DNA of 64,000 bases from Penium margaritaceum. Its lineage: Eukaryota; Streptophyta; Zygnematophyceae; Desmidiales; Peniaceae. Position numbers and translations under genes: made by a program. Shown piece by piece: positions 33,384 through 45,098 of this stretch. The notes under the pieces were generated by a model. It saw only the letters and a list, made by a program, of their open reading frames with translations, was not told the origin of the DNA and made no database searches. The stretch lies in assembly GCA_023375785.1 (NCBI GenBank), contig SZWC01000095.1, positions 23,227-87,226 on the forward strand, in the 5' to 3' direction. Each line of letters starts with the position of its first letter. Positions within the stretch are counted from its first letter, which is position 1.

Positions 33384-36300
33384 TCAAAGTGGGCTGAGTC
33401 CACATGCCTTCATGCAAAACTGCTGCTTCTCACGGGTCACTGGCTTGGTGCAGAAATCAGTGACCTGCTTGTTGGTTGGAGTAAACTCCAGCTTGATAGG
33501 ACCCTCCTGCACCATGTGCCTGATGAAATGATATGCGATGTCAATGTGCTTGGTGTGTGCACGGTGCTCAAGATTCTTGGCGAGTGCGATTACGCTCTGG
33601 TTGTCGACGCGCACAGGAAGTGGAACTGCTGGACTCCCACTCATCTCTGCCATGAGACGTTGGAGCCAAACTGCTTCCTTGGCTCCAAAGCTGAGAGATA
33701 CGTATTCAGCTTCTGTGCTCGAGGTGGCTACGACCACATGCCGCTTGCTGCACCAGCTGATGGCCCCACCATTCATGAGGAACACATGTCCAGAGATGGA
33801 CTTGCGGTCCTCAGAGTTTGAAGCCCAATCTGCGTCTGTGTAGCCGATGATGCTGTTGTCATTGCCGTTGTAGGTGATGCCGATGTTGATGGTTCCAGCA
33901 AGGTAGCGGAAGATCCGCTTCACTGCCTTCTGGTGCTCTGGTCCGGGATTAGCCATGTGCTGGCTCACAGCGCTCACAGCCTGTGCGAGGTCCGGCCTGG
34001 TTGCCACCATCAGGTACATAAGACTGCCGACGGCGCTCTCGTACTTCTGCCGCTCAGCTGCATTTGCTTCTCCATTGAAGCTCACGAGGTACTGCCGCAT
34101 CTCCAGCGGCGTGCCGATGGGTTTTGCCTCTGCCATGCCAAACCGCTGCAAAACATCCTTNNNNNNNNNNNNNNNNNNNNNNNNNNNNNNNNNNNNNNNN
34201 NNNNNNNNNNNNNNNNNNNNNNNNNNNNNNNNNNNNNNNNNNNNNNNNNNNNNNNNNNNNNNNNNNNNNNNNNNNNNNNNNNNNNNNNNNNNNNNNNNNN
34301 NNNNNNNNNNNNNNNNNNNNNNNNNNNNNNNNNNNNNNNNNNNNNNNNNNNNNNNNNNNNNNNNNNNNNNNNNNNNNNNNNNNNNNNNNNNNNNNNNNNN
34401 NNNNNNNNNNNNNNNNNNNNNNNNNNNNNNNNNNNNNNNNNNNNNNNNNNNNNNNNNNNNNNNNNNNNNNNNNNNNNNNNNNNNNNNNNNNNNNNNNNNN
34501 NNNNNNNNNNNNNNNNNNNNNNNNNNNNNNNNNNNNNNNNNNNNNNNNNNNNNNNNNNNNNNNNNNNNNNNNNTCCCCGAGATCAGACATCTGGAAGCGC
34601 TCCTGCATGGCTTCCTTGAACTCCTGCAGTGCAGACATGCTGTTGGAAAGGAGGAGCATGTCATCCACATAGACAATGATGATGAGGATCTCATGCTCAT
34701 GCTGCCAGCGATACACGCTGTAGTCACACTCGCTGCGCTCAAACCCCATGCACTGCAACGCCGCATCCAACTTCTGGTTCCAAGCACGCGACGCTTGCTT
34801 GAGGCCGTACAGCGACTTCTGCAGCTTGCAGACCAGGTGCTCCTGGCCATCCATGACGAACCCCTCCGGCTGCTCCATGTAGATCTCCTCCTCCAAGTCA
34901 CCATTCAAGAATGCCGTCTTGACATCCATGTGGTGAACCTCGAAGTCCTCAGCTGCTGCATAAGAGAGGAGCGTGCGCACAGAGGCAAACTTTGCAACAG
35001 GGGCAAAAGTTTCTGTGTAGTCGATGCCCTCCTGCTGCGAATAGTCCTTGGCGACCAGCCTCGCCTTGTACTTTTTCAGGTTACCATCTGCTCCCCGCTT
35101 CTTCTTGAACACCCACTTGCACTTGATCACCTTACGTCCTGGTGGACGCTCAGTCGGCTCCCACGTACCGTTGTCAAGCTGCGACTGTATCTCCTGTTGC
35201 ACGGCTTGCGCCCAATCTGCTGCATCCGGTGCAGCCATGGCCTCCTTGTATGACGTTGGCTTATTTGAATCTGCTGCAACTGCAACGTTCATCTGTTCTG
35301 GTTTCTGCAGCATCCAGAAATGGCCACGCTCACCAGGCTTGTAACGCACCCTAAGAGGGTACCTGCGACCTGGTGTTGGAGCGTTAGTGGGCGGCTGGAG
35401 CGGTGCTACTGGCACAACTGCTGCTGCTGGTGGTGCTACATCTCCCTCCTCTGCTTTTGCCGATGAGGCTGCTGTATCTGCAACATCAGACATGGGAGAG
35501 TAGAGTGATTCTCCCACTGTCACAGTAGAGGAAGGATCGGGAGAAACTGGGTCAGGAAGAATTTCTGCTCCCACTGTCTCGTCAGCTGCTGGTTCTGNTG
35601 CTCTCATTGAAGACGACATCCCTGGAGATGATGACGTGGCCTGTATCCCTCTCGTAGAGGCGATATGCCTTGCTTGCCACGTCGTAGCCAATCATCAGCA
35701 TCTGCGCACTCTTCGCGTCCCACTTTTGCCGCTTCTCCTTTGGCACGTGCATGTGCGCCAAGCTGCCAAACGCGCGAAGATGACCCACGCTCGGCTTCTT
35801 GCCGAACCACGCCTCGTACGGCGTCATCTGCTCCAGCGCCTTAGTTAGACTGCGGTTCTTGATGTAGACCGCAGTGCTCACGGCTTCAGCCCAGAAGTTG
35901 TAGGTCAGCCGAGCCGCGTGCAGCATGGAGCGCGCCGACTCCACAATGGTACGGTTGGCGCGTTCTGCTACGCCGTTCTGCTGTGGCGAGTACGGCGCGG
36001 TACGCTGCGCCTTGATGCCAGCTGCTGCGAGGTAGTCCTGGAACTACTTCCTTAGGTATTCTCCACCGCGATCGCTGCGCAGCGCCTTGATCTTCTTGCC
36101 GGTCTGGTTCTCCACCATGGCCTTGAACTCCTTGAACCTGGCAAAGCACTGGTCCTTGGAGGAAAGGAAGTACACAACAGTGTAACGGCTGAAGTCATCA
36201 ATGAAGGTGAGAAAATACCTAGAGCCTCCAAAGCTCTGGGACTGCATCGGTCCGCACAAGTCCGTGTGGACCGGCTCCAACCCCCCTTTTGCACGCTCCC

Positions 36301-37908
36301 CTGCTCCAGAGAACGCCTCGCGGTGCTGCTTCCCCTCCAAACAGCCAATGCATAACTGCTGCTCAAAGTTAGAGATGGTAGGTAGGTCACGCACCATCTG
36401 CTTTGCTTGAAGCTGCTGCAAAGCGCGCATGCCGATGTGGGCATAGCGTGCATGCCAGATCTCGCCATCTGTCGCCTGCACCATTGCTGCAAGACTGTGC
36501 TCACGCGGGATCTTGGTCGCCTCCAGCAGGCGGTACATGTCGCCCTCCTTCACCGACTTGGCCAACTCCTCTCATGTTTCCTTGTCGAGGATGTAGCCGT
36601 AATCATCGTCAAAAACGACGCGCAGTCCTAAATTGGTGAGAGAGGACACTGAGAGAAGGTTGAACGCAGCATCAGGCACATACAGCACGCCATGGAACAC
36701 TCCCACTTCAATGCCACGCGGGGTCTCCAACCACATCTCCACAATCCCAATCCCCTCAGCATAAACCACCCAATCATCACCCTAAGCAATCGGACGGGGG
36801 GAATGGAGAGCAGCTGCGTGAACCATTCCTTGTGGTACGTCAGACTCTTGGTACATCCCGAGTCCTTGTACCACGCTAGATCCGCCTTTTCCTTCTGCGT
36901 CATGTCAGACTTCGCCATGAAGAGGCGGTCGCGCACCTCCTTGGCGACGTTCATATTGCCAAAATGGCGTATGCTAGTCTGGTTCTGCTGCTGCTGCTGG
37001 CGTTGCTGTGACTGCTGTTGCTGTTGCTGTGGAGTTTGCTGCTTTTGCTACTGTTGCTGCTGTTCCTTCTAGTCCCTCTTGAACTTGAAGCACTCTTTCT
37101 TGTAGTGCCCCTCTTTTTGGCAATAGTGGCACTTGCCCTTCTTCTTCCCTCTCTGCTGCCCGGACTGCTGCTGCTACTGGTTGCGTGAGCCCATGGCCAT
37201 GAAAGCTGCTTCACTGCTGCTGCTGCTACCATTGCGCTTTGCTGCATTGCGACGCAGTTCTACCTGCACCAAGTGCGTGCAGATGAAGTCGAGGTCAAGA
37301 GTCGGCTGGCACTCCAACGTCTCTCGTACCGTGTCGTAGCTGGTTGGGAGTCACCTCAGCAAGAGGAGGATGAAGCGCGTCTCTTCCACAGGGTTGCCGG
37401 CCGCTCTCAGCTGCTTCGCCAGCTCCTTGGCCCTGTCCAAATACGCCTCCATCCCTTCACCACCCTGCATTTTCAGCGCCATCATCTTTTCCTCCAAAAG
37501 CATGAGGAATGCAGGATCCTTGCTCTCATACTTCTTGCACAACGTGTCCCACCCCTCCTTTGCAGTAGCCTTGTCACTCACGTACTAAAGATGCGGGTTG
37601 GAGATGGTGTTAACAAGCAACCTGTAGGCCTGCCTGTCCTTCTTCTTCCAGTCCTCGTACGTCCCTGGTACACCTGCAGAAGAACCCGCATCAGCTGCAC
37701 CCTTTTGCGGCGTCTTCCCCGCCACCACCTGCGCTGCGGTGATGCCTTTTGGCTATGGAACTGGAGCCGGCTCGTCGCCGCTCACCACCTCCCACAAGCC
37801 CCTCTCCTCCAAATGGAGGCGGGTACGGATCTTCCAAAACGTGAAGTTGGCGCGTCCCTCCAGCCTCTCCAAAAGCTGGGCTGCTGTTACAACGCCAGCT
37901 GCTGCCAT
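33384..37908 (-). pseudogene. Copia-B element 3 gag-pol, nearly complete
   Basis: ATG at 37908. Gag has a TGA in LLLLR-stop-GDS near 37352. The knuckle CHYCQKEGHYKKEC is intact. The polyQ linker holds TAG at GAC-TAG and again after QQQQ. Protease is DSGCTKS. Integrase 36565-35600 keeps [16 protein letters not shown] and AERANRT-type sites. RT (MDVKTAFLNGD, YVDDMLLLS near 34670) runs into the N gap. RNase H 34138-33384 keeps TDADWAS, STEAEY and VDNQS and ends GLSPL-TGA. Only a few stops or frameshifts separate it from a working polyprotein. Confidence 0.83.
34161..34573. other. Scaffold gap (413 N)
   Basis: A run of N inside the RT of Copia-B element 3. From the other copies the missing part should cover roughly the 260 bases between the DLGEAS and IKDVLQRFGM regions, so the gap length is probably an estimate. 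Confidence 0.95.
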
Positions 37909-38559
37909 TTTGAGCCTTGATGATGTTCAGCGCTGCCCTTGGATGGCGGCGCTACCCCTGCTTCTACTACTGCTTCTGCCATAAATCTTTCTGACAGAAA
38001 ATGAACTGTAGATGCCAGCAGACTGGGAATTTTGAACAACTGAGCCCACCACTGGAAAATTCAGCTCAAAACATTTCAGATCAACCCATAAAACAGGGTC
38101 ATCAACAGGGGATTTTGAAAGATATGCCCTCTTGAAAACAGGGTATGCTTCTGCTCCTACTCCAACTCAGACCAGCCAGTTTGTAAACGGCGTTTCTCCC
38201 AAACAAATCAATGGAATGCAAATATTTTTGCACCAATGGAAAGATTAGGAAAAAGAATACAATTCGCATGTTTCACTTTTTAAATTTGACAAAGAAATGA
38301 GAGAGTTATGGTCATCACAAGGCGACAGTCTTACTCATAGAGAAGAGTGTAGCCCTGGCCGACCTCGTTTTGAGCATAACTCTCAATCCGACCGTTGGAT
38401 GTTCCCGATCTTGGGCTCGTTGGAAAGCTTGTCTATTGAACTTGAAGATCCAATGTTGGAAAGCTTGTCAAATCTGGTTAAGGTTTCACCCCATCCCGTC
38501 ACTCTCAAAGTGACGGCCTGTGCTGGCTGGAAGTGGCACAACTTGGCATTGATACCAAA
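37909..38559 (-). other. Leader and PBS of Copia-B element 3
   Basis: A 650-base untranslated leader. The PBS at 38545-38557 reads TGGTATCAATGCC, two changes from the initiator-Met tRNA complement. The post-PBS hairpin (arms CCGTCACT and AGTGACGG) is kept near 38497-38517. Confidence 0.75.
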
Positions 38560-39297
38560 TGTTGGAACTTGAGGAGAGAGGGAGCCTTGGAGCAGCAAGC
38601 ATGTGTGATTGGAAGGGCATCACTTGTGCTGAAGAATGGTTATTCAATCACTCAAAATCATGGAGTACATATAGAGGTAGAGCTTGGGCAAGTCAGCCCT
38701 CTCACAAGCCACACCACTTAGCCATGGAGGCTAAGGCTCACACACTAGAGTCCATAATCTCACACAAGGGAGGAAATCAGCCTAGCAATCAGGCTGACCA
38801 CTCACACACGACCTTGAGAGCTAGAGAATGCTCTCATGGCACACTCCTAGTGGTCACATAACCCACAATCCCATGGAGAATCGCCATGTGTCCATGGCTA
38901 GCACACAAGGATCTCACCTCACCTAAAAAGTAAGGAGAGGTACCTTTATCCTAGTCAGCACACTCTGACAGGGCAATCCTAAGACCAAGGACCTTTTTGG
39001 ATATTTCTCCCATCAGGTCTTGACCCTGGACCTCTTGCCTTTTTCTTTTCTCAGGCTAAGGCATGGAGTCATCACCCATGCCCATCCAAACATCGACGGT
39101 CCATGATCCCCGAAACTTCGAAAATTCATATCTCCCAATCCGACCGCTGGATCGGCCTCAAACTTGGACCGTAGACATTTTGCCACATGATCTTTCCAAT
39201 GGTGAAGTTGGATCGGCGATCGGAGCAGGCATCAGGTACTTTCCTGGAACTTACTCCTGTGGACCTGAAACTGAGCCAGATGGCTCCTTTCCCAACA
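38560..39297 (-). repeat. 5' LTR of Copia-B element 3
   Basis: A 738-bp LTR, nearly identical to 32627-33364, with TGTTGGGAAAGG and CCAACA ends. Confidence 0.85.
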
Positions 39298-39984
39298 GGA
39301 GTAACAAGTACAAGGGACTGAAAGGGCATCACTGTGTTGAAGGATGGTTGCTCAATCACTCAAAATGATGGAGTACATATGGAGCTAGAGCTTGGGCAAG
39401 TCATCCCTCTCACAAGCCGCACCACTTAGCCATGGAGGCTAAGGCTCACAAACTATTATCCATAAAATCACACAAGAGAGGAAATCAGCCTAGCAATCAG
39501 GCTTACCACTCCCACACGACCTACAAAGCTAGAAAATGCTTTCATCGCAGACTCTTAATGGTCACAGAAGCCACAATCCCATGGAGAATCGCCATGTATC
39601 TATGGCTAGCACACGAGGATCTCACCTCACCTAAAACTAAGAAAGATACCATTTTCCTTGTCGGTACAGTCTAACAAGGCAACCCAAGAATCTAGGACCC
39701 TTTTGGATGTTTTTCCCATCAGGTCATGACCGTGGACCTTTTGCATTTTTTTCTTTTCACACGCTAGGGCATAGAGCCGCCGCCAATGATCACCTAGACA
39801 TTGGTGGTCCATGACCCCGAACAATTTGAACATTCATATCTCCTAATCCAACTGATGAATCGGCCTGAAACTTTGATCGTAGAAAATGTGCCACTTGATC
39901 CTTCCAATGGTGAAGTTGGATTGACAATCAGAGCAGGCATCATCTACTTTACTGGAATTTGTTCCTGTGGACTTGAAACTGACC
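39298..39984 (-). repeat. Old diverged Copia-B-like LTR
   Basis: Recognisable along its length as a B LTR (TTGCTCAATCACTCAAAATGATGG, CAGCCTAGCAATCAGGCT and GATCTCACCTCACC motifs in order) but with many substitutions and without intact ends. No internal region belongs to it. Confidence 0.7.
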
Positions 39985-40110
39985 AGTTTATGAGTGAGCG
40001 AGGCGAGTGTCGTCATACTATTTCTCTGATTCTTTGCTTCGTTGAGGCCGATAGAGGGTGATATGGGTTGTTGTCTGCTATCGACTTAGAAGGTGCATGC
40101 ATCGCGGCGG
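39985..40110. other. Short unassigned stretch
   Basis: About 125 bases between the old LTR and the first recognisable Copia-A gag sequence. No ORF, repeat or motif was recognised. It may be decayed A leader or gag. Confidence 0.4.
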
Positions 40111-43100
40111 TACTGTAGCTAACATTTGAGCCTACGCTACACAATATAGTGGTCATGACAATAACTCTTCTGGTCATAGTGGCAGCGGAAGTAGTAGCGG
40201 TGGAGGAAAAGGATATGATAGTGGTGGAAAGACTTCAAAGCGTCCTGGGAAGTGCCATAACTATTGCAAGCCTGGAATTAGGCACGGGAGTGCTGGGCTC
40301 CCAAGAAGGAGGACGGAGATCATAGTGGTAGGAAATAGAGCAAAGGAAAGGATAAAGAGTTGACGAACATGATGGCCGAGGGCGTGCCGGCAACAAAGAG
40401 AGCGGCACTACTCAAGTGTGGAGTCTACGGGCTCGACGCTAGCACAAACCAAAACTCTTCAAGGGAGAAGGATGGGTTCATCCCTATTGGGGATACTGAA
40501 TGTCGCTTCAAGTATGCCAATGACAGCTTTGTCCATGGGCAAGGCGAGGGAGATAAGTTGATCTGCATCATGTGAACGATACTAAAAAAGACTAGAACCT
40601 AGAGAATGTTGTCTACATGCTGTCTTTTATGGTAAATCTCTTGCTAGTGTCCAAAATCAGAGACCACAACATGATGGTCATCTTAACGGAGGAGGTGGCC
40701 GTAATTGTCAAGAACAACTACATCAAGATCTCCTATCCCAAGGAGATTCTTCTTGCAAAAGTCCCAAGAGTTGATAGCCAGTACGTACTGCAGACTAAAC
40801 CCTTTCAGAGTACACATGAGGGATATGCGGCGGTTGAAGAGCCCAAGTCTCCAAAGCCTTACATTGTACTACAAGCCGTCACCATGGCGGCCAACTCCAC
40901 CAAGAGAGATATTAAGCTGTGACCCATGCAATTTGGCCATGTGGCTGACAACACATTACAAGCTATGCAGTACTACGAAGTTGCTCATGAGATGGAGGGA
41001 TGTAAGACCAATGATGAAAGAAAGTGCAAGAAGCTTTGTGAGCCATGCCTCCAAGACAAGGCAAAGAGAAAACCCTTTGAGCATAATCGACAATATACAA
41101 TAGTGATGTTGGACTCAATTCACTCTAATGTGTGCAGAGCATCTCAGACCCCTTCAAACAACAGCAGTAAGTATCTTTTGACCTTTATTGATGACCACAG
41201 TCGTAAGATGTGGATCTACTTCTTCAAGACAAAGGGAGAGGTCAAGGGGAAACTGCTAGAGTTTGCTGTAATGGTAGAGCGGCAGACAAGCACGAAGGTC
41301 AAGGCAGTGCGCATGGGTAATGGTGGTGAGTACGAGGCGTGCAAAGGCTGGTTAAGCCAACACGGCATCAACCACCAGACTACCACGCCTTACACCCAGC
41401 GTTGCCAAGCAGATGAACGGGACTATCCTCGGCATGATAGGAAGTATGCTCTCCAATGCCAAATACCCACTTTGTTTTTGTACTGAAGCTGCAAGAATTG
41501 CTTGCTACCTTGTGAATCTCACTTCGGCAGACGCGCTTGGAAGGCGTGGTAAGAAGCAGCAAGAGAAGTAGCTTAAGACGCCACAATAGGCTTGGTCTCG
41601 TAAGAAGCCAGATGCCTCACACTTGAGGGTCTTTGACTGTACTGCCTGGGCAAAGGTCCAAGCAGGAGAAGGGGGTGGCAAGCTAGATACATGCGCTTGA
41701 AAGTGTGTAATATTTGCATATGGCATTGCACACAAGGCATACATTCTGTGGGACCAAGCGGCTCGAAAGCTCATCAGGAGCCGAGATGCCAGTTTGAAAA
41801 AAGGACGCGCGACAAGGGAGAGTCACAAGATCATGTCCATGGTCCTAAATCAGGAGAGTTGGTTGTGTTGCTTCAGGAGGGTGATCAGGTACATGAGAAC
41901 TGGGAGATGTTGCCAGTGGATGATGGTACTATTGGGAGAGTGACTATGCAGGCTCACAGAACGACAGACTATGACACGAAATCTAAGTTGTCTTAGGCCT
42001 CTGACTCAAACTCTGAGGCCGGTGGCTTTTCGTCAAGCAACGGGTCATTGGCACTATATGGCAAGATATTCAACTAAGCCTTGAAGCACCAGGAGCAACA
42101 CTCCGACGTAGTACGCGCCAGAAGAAACCTCCGTCCAAGTACGATGCTGAGACTACCGAATGGACCGGACTCAGCTGGTCATGCTTGGCTCAGGGAGAAT
42201 CCTATGACCGTGACGGAGATTATGAACCTGCCAGATGCGACCAAGTGGAGGAGACAGTGGATAGCGAACTCGTATCCATTGAAGAGAACAGAACATGTAC
42301 TCTGGAAGACAGGCTCCCAAATGTGCACGTGGTGGGGTCAAAGTGGGTACTCCGGAAATATTCAAGCAGGATGGTACTACCGACAAGCACAAGGCAAGAG
42401 TTGTGGCAAAAGGGTTGTCTCAACGTGCAGGCTCAGAGTACGAGGAGACCTTCATGCCAGTCATCACCTTTGCCTCCATTAGATCCATGTTGGGCATCGC
42501 TCTTGCAAAAAATCTTGAGATCCACCAGATGGATGTCAAGATAGCTTTCCCCTACAAAAAGCTAGACAAAGAAATACTGATGGAAGTGACCGAGGGAGTG
42601 ACAGTTCTAGAGGGCAAGGTTTTCAAACTGGTCAAAATACTCTACGGGAGAAAAGAAACCCCAAGGATATGGTACAAGGTTATGGATGGCTTCATGGCCG
42701 AGCTCATCTTCAGAATCTGTAAGGATAACCCTAGTGTTTGTGCGAGAGGATGAGCAAGGCTTGATGCTGATTGCACTGTACGTAGATGACCTGATCATCT
42801 GCTCACTGTCAGTTGAGCTTTTGAACAAGCTGAAGACACATCTCAGCAACAGGTTGAAGATGAAGGACATGAATCTGCTCGAGTTCTACCTTGGAATAGC
42901 CGTCCTTTACAATTGAGCAGTAGGCACCATCGAGCTGAACCAGACCAAGTACACCATGGAGGTCCTCAAGCGCTACAACATGGAGGACTGCAAGCCCATT
43001 AGTACACCCATGACAACAGACATCAAGCTCTCCTCCTCCATGAGCCCCAGCACGGAAGCAGACATGCGTGAGATGGAGAATATTCCCTACTAGTCTGCTG

Positions 43101-43771
43101 TTGGTTGCCTCATGTAGACCATGGTAGGAAAACACCCTGACATTTGCTATGCTTTGGGACAAGTGAGTAGGTTTGTGGCCAATCCAGGGCCAGAGCACTG
43201 GCAAGTTGTCAAGCACATCATGTGCTATCTATAGAAGACATGATGCATGTGACTCTAGTTTGGAGACCTAGAAGGATCTGATGCGCTTCCGCTGGTGAGG
43301 CATAAGACGCTGACCGGAGAGGAATAATCGATGATATAAAATCCACCTCGGGCTTTGTGTGCCTCCTTAACGGTGGTGTAGTTTCTTGGGCAAGCAAGAA
43401 GCAAGACTTAGTCTCCCTCTCTACAGTAGAGGCAGAGTACAGCGCTCTGTCACAAACATGCAAGGAGATACACCAGCTATGTAGTTTGCTTACCGAGAGG
43501 AAAGTACCACAAACAGAGGCAACAGAGGTGCGCATCAAAGAAGAAGAGTGCCATGAAAATGGCATAGGATGATGTCATCTCTCGGCAGACGAAGCACATA
43601 TACATAAGGTACCACTACTCACATGACCTGGTTGTAACAGAGAACGTGGACCTGGAATAGTTGGAGACAAGGAAGATGCTCGCAGATTGTATGACAAAGG
43701 CGCTTGATAGCAAATTGCACTTTGTAGGTATTGGTGGCATTGGAATGGTCAACGCAACAGATGAAGAGTGA
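40111..43771 (+). pseudogene. Copia-A element 2 gag-pol, 5' truncated
   Basis: Opens in the Gly/Ser-rich gag tail and a decayed knuckle (GKCHNYCKPG). The protease site is LDAST in place of LDSGT, so the catalytic DSG is lost. Integrase (frame 40926-41486) has HSNVCRA for HSDVCGP and RMGNGGEY for RTDNGGEY, which changes two core Asp residues. RT has LYVDDLIIC at about 42776-42802. RNase H ends at a TGA at 43769. Frameshifts and stops are spread throughout. There is no 5' LTR; the left edge is cut near 40.1 kb. Confidence 0.8.
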
Positions 43772-43834
43772 TGCATTGACTGATCGAGAGAAGGAGGATC
43801 TCATACCGAATGGATAGAGGTACTAGGGAGAGTT

Positions 43835-44326
43835 TGTTAATCTGATATGCTCCTTGTCCATAACTGACATTTGGACACGCACACGACGCACTAGGCATGC
43901 ACTGCTCCCTTGGAGTGAGCCCCTAAGTGTGGTCTAGATAGACAAGGTATACAGCGCTCATTTACAGCAAATTCCCTTGGTCTAAACTGGATAGTATAGC
44001 CAGCAAACACTACCTACGACAACTCCTTGTGGCTAGACGTTCCAGAGTTAGGTTTGGAGCGAGAGGTCACTGGGTCAAATCCAAGCCTTGTGGATAGTTT
44101 TCTTTGTGACCAAGAGGAGGACAGGAAGGTTCAAAGAGATATCTTAGAATATTTAAAGGTCCTTTCTGGTGCCTCGCGTCACATGGCGGTCATACGGAGT
44201 GCCATGTAGGCAGGGGGGATGACACAATCCAGATTCATCCCAAAATGGCTCATCCAAGGAGCTACTGTGCGCCTAGGCTAGAGGCTGGCTCTACGACTAT
44301 AATAACCTGTTTGTTTCCTGTCATTG
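43835..44326 (+). repeat. Copia-A 3' LTR, cut by an inverted A LTR
   Basis: Starts TGTTAATCTGATATGC after the polypurine AGGGAGAGTT and follows the A LTR to about position 490 (AACCTG...CATTG). It stops where the minus-strand A LTR begins. Together the two form a large inverted repeat. Confidence 0.78.
44020..44095 (+). other. tRNA-like block in Copia-A LTR (43.8 kb)
   Basis: A-box-like TGGCTAGACG (44030-44039, one base short) and B-box-like GGGTCAAATCC (44072-44082), 32 bases apart. It is framed by CTCCTTG and CCTTGTGG. Confidence 0.5.
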
Positions 44327-45035
44327 TGTCAGCCTGTCTTAGGCAACGGTCTAGAAAACAGATTCCGACATGATGGATCCCGCCGACCGTTCTTGGTATT
44401 GCAACCAAGAGAAGATATCACCCTCAGAGCCAAGGTTCCACACTGAGCAGTTCATGGGAATCACTTCATTGCACTCTGTCCTCAGCACCTGGTCACTTTG
44501 GCACGACGAGCAAACTCCTTGGGCTTAGACCAACCAATGTTTCTTTAGTGTTTGCCTCTGGTGGACAACTCTGTTAGGAGTCTCAAAGGTAACAACTGTA
44601 CTCAATGATAGGCAACTGACAGGTTCTTTTAGTCCTAGAGCTAGCCTCTAGCCTAGCAACGCAATGACTCCATGTGACCGCCAAGTGGCGCCAGCCACCA
44701 AATGGGACCTTGGAATATTTTAAGATGTCTCTTAGAACCTTCCTGTCTCCCTTTTGGTCACAAAGGAAAGTAGTCACCAGGCTGGGATTTGACCCAGTGA
44801 CCTCTCGCTCCAGAGACTAACTCTGGAATGTCTAAGCCACAAGGAGTTCTCCTAGGTAGTGTTACCAGGCAATACTATCTAGATTAGACCAAGGGGACTT
44901 GTTCCAAAGGAGCAGTGCATGCCTTGACTATCTAGACCAGACTTAGGGGACTTACTCCAAGGGAGCAGTGCATGCCTAGACCATCTAATGCCTGTCTAAA
45001 TATCAGCCATGGACAAGAGACATATCAGGTCAACA
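44327..45035 (-). repeat. Copia-A 3' LTR, inverted
   Basis: A 709-bp LTR. On the minus strand it starts TGTTGACCTGATATG at 45035 and ends GCTGACA at 44327. It holds two direct repeats around GGAGCAGTGCATGCCT (44891-44925 and 44944-44978). It belongs to the minus-strand A element on its right. Confidence 0.8.
44774..44848 (-). other. tRNA-like block in Copia-A LTR (44.8 kb)
   Basis: Minus-strand A-box-like TGGCTTAGACA (44839-44829) and B-box-like GGGTCAAATCC (44795-44785), 33 bases apart. The T-arm analogue pairs as CTGGG with CCCAG around a six-base loop TCAAAT. TCCAGAG and CTCTGGA pair in the middle. Confidence 0.55.
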
Positions 45036-45098
45036 ACCTCTCCCTAACACCTGTGTCCATTAGCTGTGAGATCTCTCCTCTCTCCAGCAGTCTTGGTA

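Larger units (their letters stand above)
32627..39297 (-). mobile_element. Copia-B element 3, two LTRs
   Basis: Complete layout on the minus strand: 5' LTR 38560-39297, PBS 38545-38557, leader, gag-pol 37908-33384, polypurine tract (about 33365-33380), 3' LTR 32627-33364. The two LTRs are very similar by eye. The flanks TTCAA (left) and GGAGT (right) do not match, so no target duplication survives. A 413-base N run lies in RT. Confidence 0.85.

Noticed and set aside
34054-35691. A 545-codon frame that crosses the 413-base N run
   Set aside because: Continuity through N is meaningless. Parts on both sides match Copia-B RT/linker, but the end beyond the gap is in another frame. Annotated as part of the element 3 pseudogene.
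44774-44848. A functional tRNA-Leu (anticodon TAG) gene in the A LTR
   Set aside because: The middle stem-loop offers a TAG anticodon-like triplet, but the acceptor and D stems do not pair, and the B-box and T-loop are altered. Only a tRNA-like block is claimed.
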